Of a stretch of 64,000 nt of DNA, positions 26,048-36,086 are shown piece after piece (position 1 is the stretch's first letter; each line of letters begins with the position of its first letter). The notes beneath the pieces were generated by a model that made no database searches, had not been told where the DNA came from, and worked only from the letters and a program-made list of their open reading frames with translations. The stretch is taken from positions 434,001-498,000 of the forward strand of contig NZ_BCUT01000002.1 of assembly GCF_001591365.1 (NCBI RefSeq). Reading direction: 5' to 3'. Position numbers and translations under genes: made by a program. The stretch comes from Variovorax paradoxus NBRC 15149 (GTDB taxonomy: Bacteria; Pseudomonadota; Gammaproteobacteria; Burkholderiales; Burkholderiaceae_C).

Positions 26048-27559
26048 TCAAGTCTTCGCGCGCCAGCGCGCCTCGAGCGCCGCGATGTCCACTGCGTCCT
26101 CGGTGAAGACCTCGATGGCCAGCGTGCGCTCGTCGGCTTCCAGGGGCTCGTGCACTGCGAGCTGGCGCGCCAGCACCTCCAGGCTGGCCTCCGACGCGTC
26201 CGTGCCCTCGGCTCCGCGTTCGGCCACGCGGCGGCGCAGCACCGCTTCGGCGGCACGGCAGTCCAGGATCGCGAAAGGCAGGCCGAGCTCGGCCGCCAGC
26301 ACCTGGAAGCTGCGCCGCTCGGCGCTGCGCAGGAAGGCCGCATCCACGATCACCGGATACCCTGCCAGCAACGCGTCGCGCGCGCAGGCCCGCAAGCGCT
26401 CGAAGGTCCGCCGCGTGGCCTCCGCGCCGTAGATGGCCAGGCCCCGCTCGGCGGAGCGGGCGAGCGGATCGAGGCCGAACAGGCGCTTGCGCTCCACGTC
26501 GGAACGGATGCGCACCGCGCCCGCAGCGCACAGCAGCTGCGAGGCGATGGTCGATTTGCCGGAACCCGAGAACCCGTGCGTGATCAACAGGCGCGTCCGC
26601 CCCCGCGGGCTGTGCGCCAACTGTGCGGCGCAGGCCAGGTAGTCGGGCTTCGATGCGGCCTGCGGCCCCAGGCCCGCGGCCATGGCCCGCACCAGCGCCC
26701 GGTACACCTCGTAGAAGCCGAGCACCTGCAGGCCCGCATGGTCGCCGCTGTGCTGCAGCCACGCATCCAGGAAGCGGAACGCCAGGTCGGGGCGGCCATG
26801 GGCCTTCAGGTCCATGCTGAGGAATGCGATGTCGCTCATCACGTCGATCCGGCGCATCATGGGATCGAACTCGATGCAGTCGAAGGCGGTGAGTTCGCCG
26901 TCCACCAGGACGACATTGGCCATGTGCAGGTCGCCGTGGCATTCGCGCACCGCGCCACTCTGCTGGCGCGCGATCCAGGCCATGTGCAGTGCCTGCGCGC
27001 GTTCGCGGATCCATGCGGACAGGGTCGCGAGACGGCTGTCGCTGCGTTGCACGAGCAGCTGGCTCACGACATCGACGGCCGCACGAACGATGGCGTCCGG
27101 CGCGCCGAATGCGGACGGTGGCACCACGCGCTCGGCCGCACCCTGTAGCGCCGCCAGCCGCCGCGCGAAGCCGTCGAGCCAGGCCGGCTCCAGCCGCCCG
27201 GCCGCGAGCAGGTTGCGCAGCAGCGACGACTCCGGAAAGCGCCGCATGCGGACCACGTGGTCGATCGACACGCCGTCGCCGCCGAGCCGCGGCGCCTCGC
27301 GCGCGCCGCACACCGGCACCACGTCCAGGTACAGCGACGGTGCGAAACGCCGGTTGAGGCGCAGTTCTTCCTCGCAGAAATGCTTGCGCGCCGCGATGCT
27401 TGCGAAGTCGACGAAGGGAAAGCGCACGGGCTTCTTGAGCTTGTAGGCGTGCGTTGCCGTCAGCAGCACCCACGAGATGTGCGTCTCGACCAGCTCGACG
27501 CGCGCGCCGGTTTCCCGCTGCAGTGATTCGCGCAGCGCCTGCACCAGTGTCGTGTCCAT
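26048..27559 (-). CDS. two-domain APH-like / P-loop kinase
   Basis: A 503-residue cytoplasmic protein that joins an aminoglycoside-phosphotransferase-like kinase domain (catalytic HGDLHMANVV at 208-217, FDCIEFDP at 226-233) to an AAA/zeta-toxin-like P-loop kinase domain (GFSGSGKST at 329-337). Such fusions are widespread near universal stress protein genes; the substrate is unknown. It is third in the minus-strand group USP, P-type ATPase, kinase, 16 bases after the ATPase stop, so it is probably expressed from the FNR-type promoter at 31033-31074. No antibiotic substrate is implied. Confidence 0.82.
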   Translation of the reverse strand: MDTTLVQALRESLQRETGARVELVETHISWVLLTATHAYKLKKPVRFPFVDFASIAARKHFCEEELRLNRRFAPSLYLDVVPVCGAREAPRLGGDGVSIDHVVRMRRFPESSLLRNLLAAGRLEPAWLDGFARRLAALQGAAERVVPPSAFGAPDAIVRAAVDVVSQLLVQRSDSRLATLSAWIRERAQALHMAWIARQQSGAVRECHGDLHMANVVLVDGELTAFDCIEFDPMMRRIDVMSDIAFLSMDLKAHGRPDLAFRFLDAWLQHSGDHAGLQVLGFYEVYRALVRAMAAGLGPQAASKPDYLACAAQLAHSPRGRTRLLITHGFSGSGKSTIASQLLCAAGAVRIRSDVERKRLFGLDPLARSAERGLAIYGAEATRRTFERLRACARDALLAGYPVIVDAAFLRSAERRSFQVLAAELGLPFAILDCRAAEAVLRRRVAERGAEGTDASEASLEVLARQLAVHEPLEADERTLAIEVFTEDAVDIAALEARWRAKT

Positions 27560-27575
27560 CTGTCCTGTTTCCGAT

Positions 27576-30068
27576 TCAATGGCGATGAGAATCAACGAAA
27601 AGGCGCCACGCCGCCCAACTGGCCGGCAGCGCGGCCCACAGGGCCCAGTGCGGCGGCAGGGTCGCCAGGCCGAACCGTGCGCCGACGCCCGGCACACCGG
27701 TCAGCAGGACCCAGACCACGCAGACGCCCACCAGCAGCGCATGGAACACCGCGTTGGCGTGCGTGCGCCCGAAGCCGGCCCCCCGGAACCACACCAGCAG
27801 CAACAGGTTGCCGAGCACGATCGAGCCCAGGCTCGCCAGGCGCAGCACCTCCGGCGAAGCGCCGCGCTCGCGGCACACCCATTGCACCAGCGCCACGCCG
27901 GCAAACGCAAGCCCGCCGAGCGCCAGCGCGCGGCCGGCCGAGCCCAGCGAGAACAGCGTGTCCTCCTTGCGGCGCGGCGGCACGTCCATGCTGTCGTCCG
28001 GCGCGGGCTCGGCCTCGAAGACCAGCGAACAGGCCGGGTCGATCAGCAGCTCCAGCAGCACCACGTGCAGCGGCAGCAGCAGCACCGGCCCGCCCAGCAC
28101 GACTGGGATCAGCGCCACGCCGACGATGGGCACGTGCACCGCGAAGAGATAGCCCAGGGCCTTGCGCAGGTTGGTGAAGATGCGCCGGCCGGCGCGCACG
28201 GCGTCGACCAGCGAGGTGAAGTTGTCGTCCGTCAGCACCAGCGAGGCGGCCTCGCGCGCGACATCCGTGCCGCGCTGGCCCATCGTGACGCCGATGTCGG
28301 CCGCCTTGAGCGCCGGCGCGTCGTTGACGCCGTCGCCCGTCATCGCGACGACCTCGCCGCGCTGCTGCAGGGCCTGCACGATGCGCAGCTTCTGCGCCGG
28401 ATCGACCCGCGCGAACACCTGCACCTCGCGCACGCAATCCCGCAGCGCGTCGTCGTCCATGGCGGCGAGCGCTGCGCCGGTCATCACATGCGCCGCGGCG
28501 CCATCGACGAGCCCGGCCTGCCGCGCGATCGACCGCGCCGTGAGGGCGGCATCGCCGGTGATCATCACCACGCGCACGCCCGCGCGCCGGCACGCCTGCA
28601 CGGCAGCGGGCACTTCGTCGCGCAAGGGATCCATGAAGCCGAGCAGGCCCAGCGGCGTGAGCCGAAGGCCCTCGGGCAGCGCGGCGTCGTCGCCGGGCGC
28701 GGCAGCGCGGCCCTCGGCCACCGCGAGCACACGCAGGCCGGCGGCGCTCCAGCGGTCGGCCGCCTCGCGCAACCGTTGCGCCAGCGCCGGATCGGCGCCG
28801 CAAAGACCGAGCACGGCCTCCGCCGCGCCCTTGACCGCCACGGCCTCGCCGGGCACGCCGGGCGCGTGCCACCAATGCACCACGTAGGGCGAGCCCTCGC
28901 GGATCCCCCGGCGCACGCCGGGCGCCCAGGCCGGATCGGAGCGCAGGCCCGCAGCCTCGGCGGCCGCGCGCACCGCCCGGTCCATCGGTTCGACGCCCTC
29001 CGCGTTGCTGGCGCGGACCGCGGCCTGCAGCAGGCGATGGAAGCGCTGCGCCGCCGCCTCGCCCGCTTCGTGCAACTCGCATTCGCCGGCACCGTCGTGC
29101 AGGGCCGCCAGCGCCATGCGGTTTCGCGTCAGCGTGCCGGTCTTGTCCACGCACAGCACGGTGATGGTGCCGAGCGCCTCGATGGCCTGGGGCTGGCGGG
29201 TAAGCACGTTCGACTTCGCAAGACGCCAGCCGCCGAGCGCCAGCATCACGCTCCAGACGACCGCGAACTCCTCGGGGATCAGCGACATCGCCAGCGTCAG
29301 CCCGACCAGCAGGCCCTGGGTCCACGAGCCCTCCCGCAGCGCGAACACGGTGGCCGCGGCCAGGCAGGTGAAGGCCGCGAGCCAGGCCACCCGCCGCACC
29401 AGTTGCTGCAGTTCGTCCTGCAGCCGGCTGGCGCGCGGCGCGAGCTGCGCGATGGACCGGTGGATGGCGCCCAGCGCGGTGTGGGCGCCCGTGCCCGTCA
29501 CCTCGGCCACGCCGTCGCCGCGCACCACCAGGCTGCCCGCGAGGAGCACGTCCGCCCGGCCCTCGCTGCCGCCCGGGCCACCGGCACGCTTGGCCAGCGG
29601 CATCGACTCGCCAGTGAGCAAGGATTCGTCGACCTGCAGCCCGACGGCCTCGACCAGCCGCGCGTCGGCGGACAGGCGGTCGCCTTCGTTCACCAGCAGG
29701 CAGTCGCCGCGCACCAGTTCGCGGCTCGCGATCCGTACGGGACGCCCCTGCCGCACGACGGTGCAGCGCGGACTGGACAGGTCCTTGAGCGCTTCCAGGA
29801 CCCGCTCGGTACGCTGCTCCTGGTAGATCGACAGTCCGCCCACCAGCAGCACGGACACCGCGAGCATGCCGGCCTCGCTCAGGTCGCCGAGCAGGGCATA
29901 GAGCGCTGCGGCGGCCAGCAGCAGCATGAACATCGGCTGCGTCAGCGCGCCCCAGGCGATGCGGGCCAGGCCCTTGCGGGAAACGGAGGGCAGGACATTC
30001 GGGCCGTCGCGGCGCAAGCGCCGTGCGGCCTCGGCGTCGGCCAGGCCCGGGGGCGGGTTGTCGCGCAC
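27576..30068 (-). CDS. cation-transporting P-type ATPase
   Basis: An 830-residue P2-type ATPase. TGES lies at 152-155, the transmembrane motif LIPEEFAVV at 263-271, the phosphorylation site DKTGTLT at 308-314 (Asp308) and TGDGVND at 577-583. The N-terminal actuator and the six C-terminal helices are complete. The ion is not clear: the IPEE motif differs from Ca2+ pumps such as SERCA (PEGL) and from heavy-metal CPx pumps, and there is no N-terminal metal-binding domain. GTG 30068 was chosen because homology begins at DNPPPGL; sequence upstream is not ATPase-like. Probably co-transcribed with the USP at 30131. Confidence 0.88.
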   Translation of the reverse strand: MRDNPPPGLADAEAARRLRRDGPNVLPSVSRKGLARIAWGALTQPMFMLLLAAAALYALLGDLSEAGMLAVSVLLVGGLSIYQEQRTERVLEALKDLSSPRCTVVRQGRPVRIASRELVRGDCLLVNEGDRLSADARLVEAVGLQVDESLLTGESMPLAKRAGGPGGSEGRADVLLAGSLVVRGDGVAEVTGTGAHTALGAIHRSIAQLAPRASRLQDELQQLVRRVAWLAAFTCLAAATVFALREGSWTQGLLVGLTLAMSLIPEEFAVVWSVMLALGGWRLAKSNVLTRQPQAIEALGTITVLCVDKTGTLTRNRMALAALHDGAGECELHEAGEAAAQRFHRLLQAAVRASNAEGVEPMDRAVRAAAEAAGLRSDPAWAPGVRRGIREGSPYVVHWWHAPGVPGEAVAVKGAAEAVLGLCGADPALAQRLREAADRWSAAGLRVLAVAEGRAAAPGDDAALPEGLRLTPLGLLGFMDPLRDEVPAAVQACRRAGVRVVMITGDAALTARSIARQAGLVDGAAAHVMTGAALAAMDDDALRDCVREVQVFARVDPAQKLRIVQALQQRGEVVAMTGDGVNDAPALKAADIGVTMGQRGTDVAREAASLVLTDDNFTSLVDAVRAGRRIFTNLRKALGYLFAVHVPIVGVALIPVVLGGPVLLLPLHVVLLELLIDPACSLVFEAEPAPDDSMDVPPRRKEDTLFSLGSAGRALALGGLAFAGVALVQWVCRERGASPEVLRLASLGSIVLGNLLLLVWFRGAGFGRTHANAVFHALLVGVCVVWVLLTGVPGVGARFGLATLPPHWALWAALPASWAAWRLFVDSHRH

Positions 30069-30130
30069 GGAGATCTTTCTTGGGTTGCGTGGGAGCGGGC
30101 CTGCCGTGCCGGCGCGCGCCCGCGGCCGGC

Positions 30131-30976
30131 TCAGTGCACCATCAGGACCGGCACGGCCATCTGCGCGAGGATCCGCCGCGTGACGCCGCCCAGCACCCGC
30201 TCGCGCAAGCGCGAATGGCCATATCCCCCCATCACGAGCAGGTCGGCGCCCAGCTCCGCGGTGCGCGACAGCAACGCATCGGCAATGTCGATCTCGGTTA
30301 CCTCGCGCTGCGCACTCGCGCGCACGCCATGCCTGAGAAGGAACTGGAGCATTTCTGGAACGAGGAGCCGCCGCTCGTCGTCCGCACCGCCCGGATGGCT
30401 GCAGGAGATCAGCGTCACGCGCGCTGCGCGCCGCAGCGCCGGCAGGCCCGCATGGATGGCGATCGCGGATTCCCGCGAACCGTCCCAGGCGACCGCGACA
30501 TTCTTCGCGGGTGCGTTGAAGTTCCCGACGCACGGCACGATCAGCAGCGGGCGCCCGGCTTCCACCAGCACCTGCGGCACCAGGCCGCGTGCCGTGGCGT
30601 CCGCCGCATCCGAGCCGTCGCCGTCCTGTCCGAGCACCAGGAGATCGCTCGCGCGGCCGTGCCGGACCAGGGCATCGACCGCCCCTCCGTCAGCCAGGCA
30701 AACCTCGTACGACAGCGGGCCCGACTCCTGGATGCCCTCCCTGAATTCCCGGGCGACGGCCTCGGCCCGCAGCCGCAGGCGGCTGGCCGCATCGGCGATG
30801 TAGTCGGTCATGCCCACGGCGACGGTCCCGGCCGGGACCACGCCGCCATGCAAGCCCGTGGGAACCAGTCCGACCAGGTGGCTTTCATGGGCCTTGGCCC
30901 ACTGGGCCGCCAGTGCGGCACGCGCCGCGCTGCGGCCGGAGCGGTCCAGGTGAACGAGGATGGTTCTGAAGTTCAT
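30131..30976 (-). CDS. tandem-domain universal stress protein
   Basis: A 281-residue protein with two UspA domains (about 1-140 and 150-281). The second keeps the ATP-binding signature GGYGHSRLRERVLGG; the first lacks it. Such proteins bind ATP and support survival under anaerobic or energy stress. It is first of the group USP, P-type ATPase, kinase. An FNR-type box with a -10 lies 57-98 bases upstream. Similar in length and layout to the USPs at 40589 and 41839. Confidence 0.93.
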   Translation of the reverse strand: MNFRTILVHLDRSGRSAARAALAAQWAKAHESHLVGLVPTGLHGGVVPAGTVAVGMTDYIADAASRLRLRAEAVAREFREGIQESGPLSYEVCLADGGAVDALVRHGRASDLLVLGQDGDGSDAADATARGLVPQVLVEAGRPLLIVPCVGNFNAPAKNVAVAWDGSRESAIAIHAGLPALRRAARVTLISCSHPGGADDERRLLVPEMLQFLLRHGVRASAQREVTEIDIADALLSRTAELGADLLVMGGYGHSRLRERVLGGVTRRILAQMAVPVLMVH

Positions 30977-31032
30977 GAGGCAGCCTGCTCGGTGATGCGC
31001 GCGCCCCGGCGCGGGATGTGGGCGGTGCACGA

Positions 31033-31074
31033 ATCTTCGGGCGCGCACCGCTCGGGCGGCTTGATGCCGATCAA
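31033..31074 (-). promoter_or_regulatory. FNR/ANR-type promoter of the USP-ATPase-kinase operon
   Basis: On the minus strand, the dyad TTGATCGGCATCAA (31074-31061) is followed by GAAGAT (31038-31033) with class II spacing; the start is predicted near 31026, 50 bases before the USP ATG. It lies in the gap after the ABC permease gene, whose stop is at 31095. Confidence 0.7.
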
Positions 31075-31094
31075 GCCAGCGCGGCGGGGATTCT

Positions 31095-32225
31095 TCAGGC
31101 CATCAGGCTGATGGTCTTGCGAAATCGCGCCAATGCGGCTGCGAACATCACGCAGCCGAAGGCCGCGAGCATGGCGAACTGCGGCCACACGACACCGATG
31201 CCCGCACCGCGGAAAAGTATGGCCTGGCCGGCCGACACGAAGTGCGTCGTCGGCGCCGCGAGCATCACCTCCTGGACAAACGAGGGCATGCTCTCGCGCG
31301 GCGTGCTGCCTCCGGAGAGCATCTGCAGCGGCACCAGCACGAGCACCAGCAGCATTCCGAACTGCGGCATCGACCTGGCCACGGTGGCCATGAAGATGCC
31401 CATCGAAGTCGTCGCGAACAGATGCAAGGCGGTGGCCGCCATGAACAGCGCGATCGAGCCCTCCACGGGCACCCGCAGCGCGCCGCGCACCACCACCGCC
31501 AGCGCGACGCCAACCGCCACCATCACGACCAGCCCCATCGACCAGATCTTCGCCAGCACGATCTCGGCCGGTGTGACGGGCATGACCAGCAGGTGCTCGA
31601 TGGTCCCGTGCTCGCGCTCCCGGATCAGGGCGGCGCCGGTCAGGATGATCGAGAGCATGGTCACGTTGTTGATGAGCTCGGAAAGCGAGCCGAACCACGC
31701 CGCCTCGAGGTTCGGATTGAAGCGCATGCGCATCGCAAGCTCCGCCGGCAGCACGGGATCGCCGCGAAAGCGCTGCACGAACTCGGCGACTTCTGCCGCC
31801 ACCATCTGCTGGATGTAGGCGCTGCCGGTGAAGGCCTGGCTCATGCGCGTGGCGTCCACATTCAGCTGCGCCGCCGGCGCGCGGCCGGCCAGCACGTCGG
31901 CCTGGAACCCTGGCGGTATGTCGAGCACGAAGGTCTGCCGGCCGCTGTCCATCGCCGCGTCCACCTCGTCCAGCGAGATCAGCGTCGGCGTCTTGAAATG
32001 CGGCGGGTAGAAGGCCGAGGCGATGCGCGCCGAAAGCACCGAGCCGTCCTCGTCGACGATGGCCATGGCCGCGTGGTGAAGGCTCTCGGGCATGGCCGTG
32101 GCGGCGATGTAGATGGCCGCGGTGAACGAATAGGCGATCAGCACGAGCATCGCAGGGTCGCGCAGCAGGCTCCACAGCTCCTTCACCCCGAGCCGCAGCA
32201 CATGCGAAAGCGATGGCAGTCTCAT
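31095..32225 (-). CDS. ABC-2 type permease (YhhJ-like)
   Basis: A 376-residue inner-membrane permease with one N-terminal helix (about 24-43), a periplasmic domain (about 45-180) and five C-terminal helices, including the ABC-2 segment REREHGTIEHLLVMPVTPAE near 206. It corresponds to YhhJ in the E. coli yhiI-rbbA-yhhJ operon. It starts four bases after the rbbA stop and ends the four-gene efflux operon. Substrate unknown; probably exports a lipophilic or toxic compound together with the HlyD and outer-membrane partners. Confidence 0.88.
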   Translation of the reverse strand: MRLPSLSHVLRLGVKELWSLLRDPAMLVLIAYSFTAAIYIAATAMPESLHHAAMAIVDEDGSVLSARIASAFYPPHFKTPTLISLDEVDAAMDSGRQTFVLDIPPGFQADVLAGRAPAAQLNVDATRMSQAFTGSAYIQQMVAAEVAEFVQRFRGDPVLPAELAMRMRFNPNLEAAWFGSLSELINNVTMLSIILTGAALIREREHGTIEHLLVMPVTPAEIVLAKIWSMGLVVMVAVGVALAVVVRGALRVPVEGSIALFMAATALHLFATTSMGIFMATVARSMPQFGMLLVLVLVPLQMLSGGSTPRESMPSFVQEVMLAAPTTHFVSAGQAILFRGAGIGVVWPQFAMLAAFGCVMFAAALARFRKTISLMA

Positions 32226-32229
32226 GGGG

Positions 32230-35019
32230 CTAGCCCTGCTGCTTCTTCAACAGCATGATCGACAGCCCGAGGACCACCGGCACGGCCGCAAGCATCCAGA
32301 GAAACTGCGGAACGAGATCAGACAGGCCGAGCATCTTGCCGAAGACGCCGCGGCTCACGGTCAGGAAGTGCGCGGCGGGGTAGATGCGGCCGATGAACGC
32401 ACCGGCACCTTCGAGCGACGACACCGGGTCGACCAGGCCGGCGAACTTGATGCACGGCACGATGGACCCGATCATGGTCACGAAGATCGCCGCGATCTGG
32501 GTCCGCGTGAAGGTCGAGCACAGCAGGCCGAAGCCGGTCGAGAACGTGGTGAACAGGAGCGCGCCGAGCGCCAGCGTGGCGAAGCTGCCCTTGATCGGCA
32601 CCCCGAACAGCGTCACCGCAAGCGCGGACATCGTCAGGAAGTTGAACATGGCCAGTCCGATGTAGGGCAGCTGCTTGCCCAGCAGGAACTCGGCGCGCGT
32701 GACCGGCGTGACGTAGAGGTTGACGATCGAGCCCAGCTCCTTCTCGCGCACCACGGAAAGCGCCGCGAGCATCGCGGGAATCATCATCAGCAGCAGCGCA
32801 ATCACGGCCGGCACCATGGCCGGCAGGCTGCGCACGTCGGGGTTGTAGCGAAAGCGCACCTCGATCGTGCTGGACGCCGCCGGATGCAGGCCGAGGCGGC
32901 GCTCGGCGACACCGAGCAGCCACGCCTGGTGCATGGCCTGGACGTAGCCGCGCACGGTTTCGGCACGCGCGGGCATGGCCCCGTCCACCCAGGCGCCGAT
33001 CTGCGCCGGGCGGCCGCGCTGCAGGTCGCGCGCGAAGCCCGCAGGAATCTCGATGGCCAGCGCCAGCTCCCCGCTGCGCATGCGCCGGTCCAGCTGGGCG
33101 TAGTCGGCAATCGGCGGCTTCTCCAGGAAATAGCGCGAACCGGACAGATCGAGCGCGTAGTTGCGGCTCAGCTCGGTCTGGTCGCGGTCCAGCACCGCGT
33201 AGCTGAGGTTCTCGACGTCCAGGCTGATGCCGTAGCCGATGATGAACATCAGGATCACGGTGCCCAGCAGCGCGAGCGTGGCGCGCACCGGATCGCGCCG
33301 CAGCTCGAGCGCCTCTCGGCGCGAGAAGCTCCAGGCCCGGGCGGCGCTGAACCCAAGCGGGCCATGCGCGCGGGCCGCGGGGCGCTCGCCGCCCGGGTCC
33401 TTGGAAGGCGGGGCTGGCTCCATGGCCGCCGGCTCGGTGCCGATGCCCGCGGCCTGCTGCAGCCGCGCGATGAACGCCTGCTCCAGCGTCGCCATGCCGC
33501 TGCGCTCGACGATGGCCGCGGGGGCGTCCGTCACCAGCACCCGGCCGGCATGCATCAGCGAGATGCGGTCGCAGCGCGCCGCCTCGTTCATGAAATGGGT
33601 CGAGATGAAGATGGTGACGCCGTCCTTGCGCGCCAGGTCGATCATGAGACGCCAGAACATGTCGCGCGCCACCGGATCGACGCCGGAGGTCGGCTCGTCC
33701 AGGATCAGTATTTCCGGGCGGTGCACCATCGCCACGGCCAGCGACAGCCGCTGGCGCATGCCCAGCGGCAGGCTGTCCGGCAGGCGGTCGAGCACGCCCT
33801 CCAGCCCGAACCGCGCGGCCAGTTCGGCCACGCGCGGGAGCACCTTCGCCTCCGGTACCCGGAACAGGCGCGCATGCAGCACGATGTTCTGCTGCACCGT
33901 GAGCTCGCCGTAGAGCGAGAACGACTGCGACATGTAGCCCACGCGCCGCCGCGCATCGAGGTCGCCGGAGGATACCGGCCGCCCGAACAGTCGCGCCTCG
34001 CCTTCGCTGGCGGGCAGCAGGCCCGTCAGCATCTTCATCGTGGTCGTCTTGCCGCAGCCGTTCGAGCCGAGAAACCCGAAGATCTCGCCGCGGCGGATCC
34101 GGAACTCCACGCGATCCACCGCCACGAAGTCGCCGAAGCGCATGGTCAGGCCCTGGGCCTCGATCGCGATGTCCTCGCCGCCCGAGGCAGGCAGCGCCGG
34201 CACCACCAGTTCGCCAGGCTCGCCGCGCCTGCCTTCCGGCAGCAGCCCGATGAAGGCCTGCTCGAGCGACGCCGTGCCCGTGCGTGCGCGCAGTTCGGCG
34301 GAGCTTCCGGTGGCCAGCACTGCCCCGGCATCCATGGCCACGAGCCAGTCAAAGGCATCGGCCTCTTCCATGTAGGCGGTCGCGACGATCACGCTCAATG
34401 GCCGGCCCGCGGCGCTGCGCTCCTGCCGGATGCCGGCGATGAGCGCCCAGAACTGGCTGCGCGACAGCGGATCGACGCCCGTCGTCGGCTCGTCCAGGAT
34501 CAGCAGCTCGGGATCGTGGATCAGCGCGCAGCACAGGCCGAGCTTCTGCTTCATGCCACCCGACAGCTGGCCCACCGGGCGGGCCAGGAACGGGACCAGG
34601 CCCATGGTCCGGGCCAGCGCATCGATGCGGCGCCGGCGCTCGGCCGCGCCGTGGCCGAACAGGCGGCCGAAGAACTGCAGGTTGTCTTCGACGGAAAGCG
34701 TGGAATAGAGGTTCTTGCCCAGGCCCTGCGGCATGTAGGCGATGCGCGGACAGACGCCGCGCCGATGGCTCGCCACCGCCATGTCGCCGCCGAGCACCTG
34801 CACGCGGCCCTGCTGCACCGCCTGCGCGCCGGCCAGCAGCGAGAGCAGGCTCGACTTGCCGACGCCGTCCGGCCCGATCAGCCCGACCATCCGGTTCGCC
34901 GGAATCGCAAGGCTGATGCCGCCCAGCGCCATCGTGCGGCCATGCCGAAGCACGACCTGCTCCAGGCGCGCCACGTCGGACGGCGCCGACGCTGCATGCT
35001 CGGCGGCGGCCTGGCTCAC
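32230..35019 (-). CDS. rbbA: RbbA-type ABC transporter: two ATPase domains fused to a permease
   Basis: A 929-residue fusion with the layout NBD1 (Walker [10 protein letters not shown], signature LSGGMKQ, Walker [14 protein letters not shown]), NBD2 ([21 protein letters not shown] is a degenerate signature; [13 protein letters not shown]) and a C-terminal ABC-2 permease with six helices from about residue 570. This is the architecture of E. coli RbbA/YhiH, once described as a ribosome-associated ATPase but placed in efflux operons. The start GTG 35019 overlaps the HlyD stop (GTGA); an in-frame ATG at 35049 is possible but would overlap by 34 bases. Confidence 0.9.
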   Translation of the reverse strand: MSQAAAEHAASAPSDVARLEQVVLRHGRTMALGGISLAIPANRMVGLIGPDGVGKSSLLSLLAGAQAVQQGRVQVLGGDMAVASHRRGVCPRIAYMPQGLGKNLYSTLSVEDNLQFFGRLFGHGAAERRRRIDALARTMGLVPFLARPVGQLSGGMKQKLGLCCALIHDPELLILDEPTTGVDPLSRSQFWALIAGIRQERSAAGRPLSVIVATAYMEEADAFDWLVAMDAGAVLATGSSAELRARTGTASLEQAFIGLLPEGRRGEPGELVVPALPASGGEDIAIEAQGLTMRFGDFVAVDRVEFRIRRGEIFGFLGSNGCGKTTTMKMLTGLLPASEGEARLFGRPVSSGDLDARRRVGYMSQSFSLYGELTVQQNIVLHARLFRVPEAKVLPRVAELAARFGLEGVLDRLPDSLPLGMRQRLSLAVAMVHRPEILILDEPTSGVDPVARDMFWRLMIDLARKDGVTIFISTHFMNEAARCDRISLMHAGRVLVTDAPAAIVERSGMATLEQAFIARLQQAAGIGTEPAAMEPAPPSKDPGGERPAARAHGPLGFSAARAWSFSRREALELRRDPVRATLALLGTVILMFIIGYGISLDVENLSYAVLDRDQTELSRNYALDLSGSRYFLEKPPIADYAQLDRRMRSGELALAIEIPAGFARDLQRGRPAQIGAWVDGAMPARAETVRGYVQAMHQAWLLGVAERRLGLHPAASSTIEVRFRYNPDVRSLPAMVPAVIALLLMMIPAMLAALSVVREKELGSIVNLYVTPVTRAEFLLGKQLPYIGLAMFNFLTMSALAVTLFGVPIKGSFATLALGALLFTTFSTGFGLLCSTFTRTQIAAIFVTMIGSIVPCIKFAGLVDPVSSLEGAGAFIGRIYPAAHFLTVSRGVFGKMLGLSDLVPQFLWMLAAVPVVLGLSIMLLKKQQG

Positions 35020-36086
35020 GGAACCTTCAATGCCAGCCCGTCCGGCCATTCGGCCGCCGGGTCCAGCTTCACCCAGGCGACACCCGGCAGGCCGGTCTTC
35101 ACGTGCGCGAGGTGCTTGCGCAGCAGGTCGCGGTCGATCCGCGCCTTGACCCGGAACATGAGCTTCTGCCGCTCGCTCGCGGTCTCGACGGTCTTGGGCG
35201 TGAACTGCGCCGCGCTGGCCACGAACGAGACCCGCGCGGGCAGCACGTACTCGGGCACGGCGTCGAGCACGACGTGAACCTCGGCACCCGGGGCGAGCCG
35301 GCCGGCCATGGCCTCGGGCAGGAAGAAGGTCATGTACACATCCGACAGGTCCACCAGGCTGAGCACCTTGCCGCCCGGGCCGACCACCTCGCCCGTCTCG
35401 GCGATCCGGTACTGGATCCGGCCGCCGCGCGGCGCGACAAGGGCGCTGTCGTCGATGTCCGCGTCGATGCGGGCGACGGTCGCTTCGGCGGCCGTGACCA
35501 TCGAGCGTGCGGCGCTGACCTGCGCGCGGGCGGCCAGCAGGCCCGCCTTCGACGCCTGCACCTGGGCGCGCGTCGCGGCCAATGCAGCCTGCGCGCCCAG
35601 CACGCGGGCGCGGTCGTCGTCCACCTCCTGTGCCGAAGCGGCGCCCTCCTGCACCAGGGTTTCGGAACGTTTCAGCCGGCGCCGCGCGGCGTCGACCTCG
35701 CTTTCGCGCTGCACCACCAGCGCGATGGCCGCGTCGCGCTCGTTCTCGCGCACGTTGACCTGCGCCTCGGCGCTGCCGATGCCGACGATCGCCTGGGCCT
35801 GCCGAGCGCAGGCCTCGTCGCGCTGCGCCTCGAGCGTCTGCACCTGCATGTGGGCGAGCACCTGGCCGGCCGCGACGACGTCGCCCTCCTCGACCTGGAT
35901 GTCGCGCACCCGCCCTCCCAGCTTGCTCGCGATGTCGAACTCGGTGGCCTCGATCCGGCCGTTTCCACTCGCAAAGCCACTGCCCGGACCGCTGCGGTGC
36001 AGGTGCGTCCAGAGGTACCCGCCCGCGCCCGCCGCAACGACGGCTGCGACCGCGATCAGCAGCAGCTTGCGCGGTTCGATCTTCAT
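35016..36086 (-). CDS. HlyD-type periplasmic adaptor protein
   Basis: A 356-residue membrane-fusion protein: an N-terminal anchor helix (about 7-25), a lipoyl-like half [21 protein letters not shown] near 57-77, a long Ala/Arg/Gln-rich coiled coil (about 85-205) and a beta-barrel with [15 protein letters not shown] near 221. It should connect the RbbA/YhhJ pump to the NodT-type channel, as E. coli YhiI. The start overlaps the end of the channel gene by four bases and the stop overlaps rbbA. Confidence 0.92.
   Translation of the reverse strand: MKIEPRKLLLIAVAAVVAAGAGGYLWTHLHRSGPGSGFASGNGRIEATEFDIASKLGGRVRDIQVEEGDVVAAGQVLAHMQVQTLEAQRDEACARQAQAIVGIGSAEAQVNVRENERDAAIALVVQRESEVDAARRRLKRSETLVQEGAASAQEVDDDRARVLGAQAALAATRAQVQASKAGLLAARAQVSAARSMVTAAEATVARIDADIDDSALVAPRGGRIQYRIAETGEVVGPGGKVLSLVDLSDVYMTFFLPEAMAGRLAPGAEVHVVLDAVPEYVLPARVSFVASAAQFTPKTVETASERQKLMFRVKARIDRDLLRKHLAHVKTGLPGVAWVKLDPAAEWPDGLALKVP

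Noticed and set aside
26048..27559. Antibiotic resistance (aminoglycoside phosphotransferase) reading of the double kinase
   Set aside because: Only the fold is shared; the fusion to a P-loop kinase and the USP context point to a cellular substrate.
27582..27595. FNR-like sequence GCGATGAGAATCAA between the P-type ATPase and kinase genes
   Set aside because: One half-site lacks TT and class II spacing would place the start at or after the kinase start codon; probably chance.
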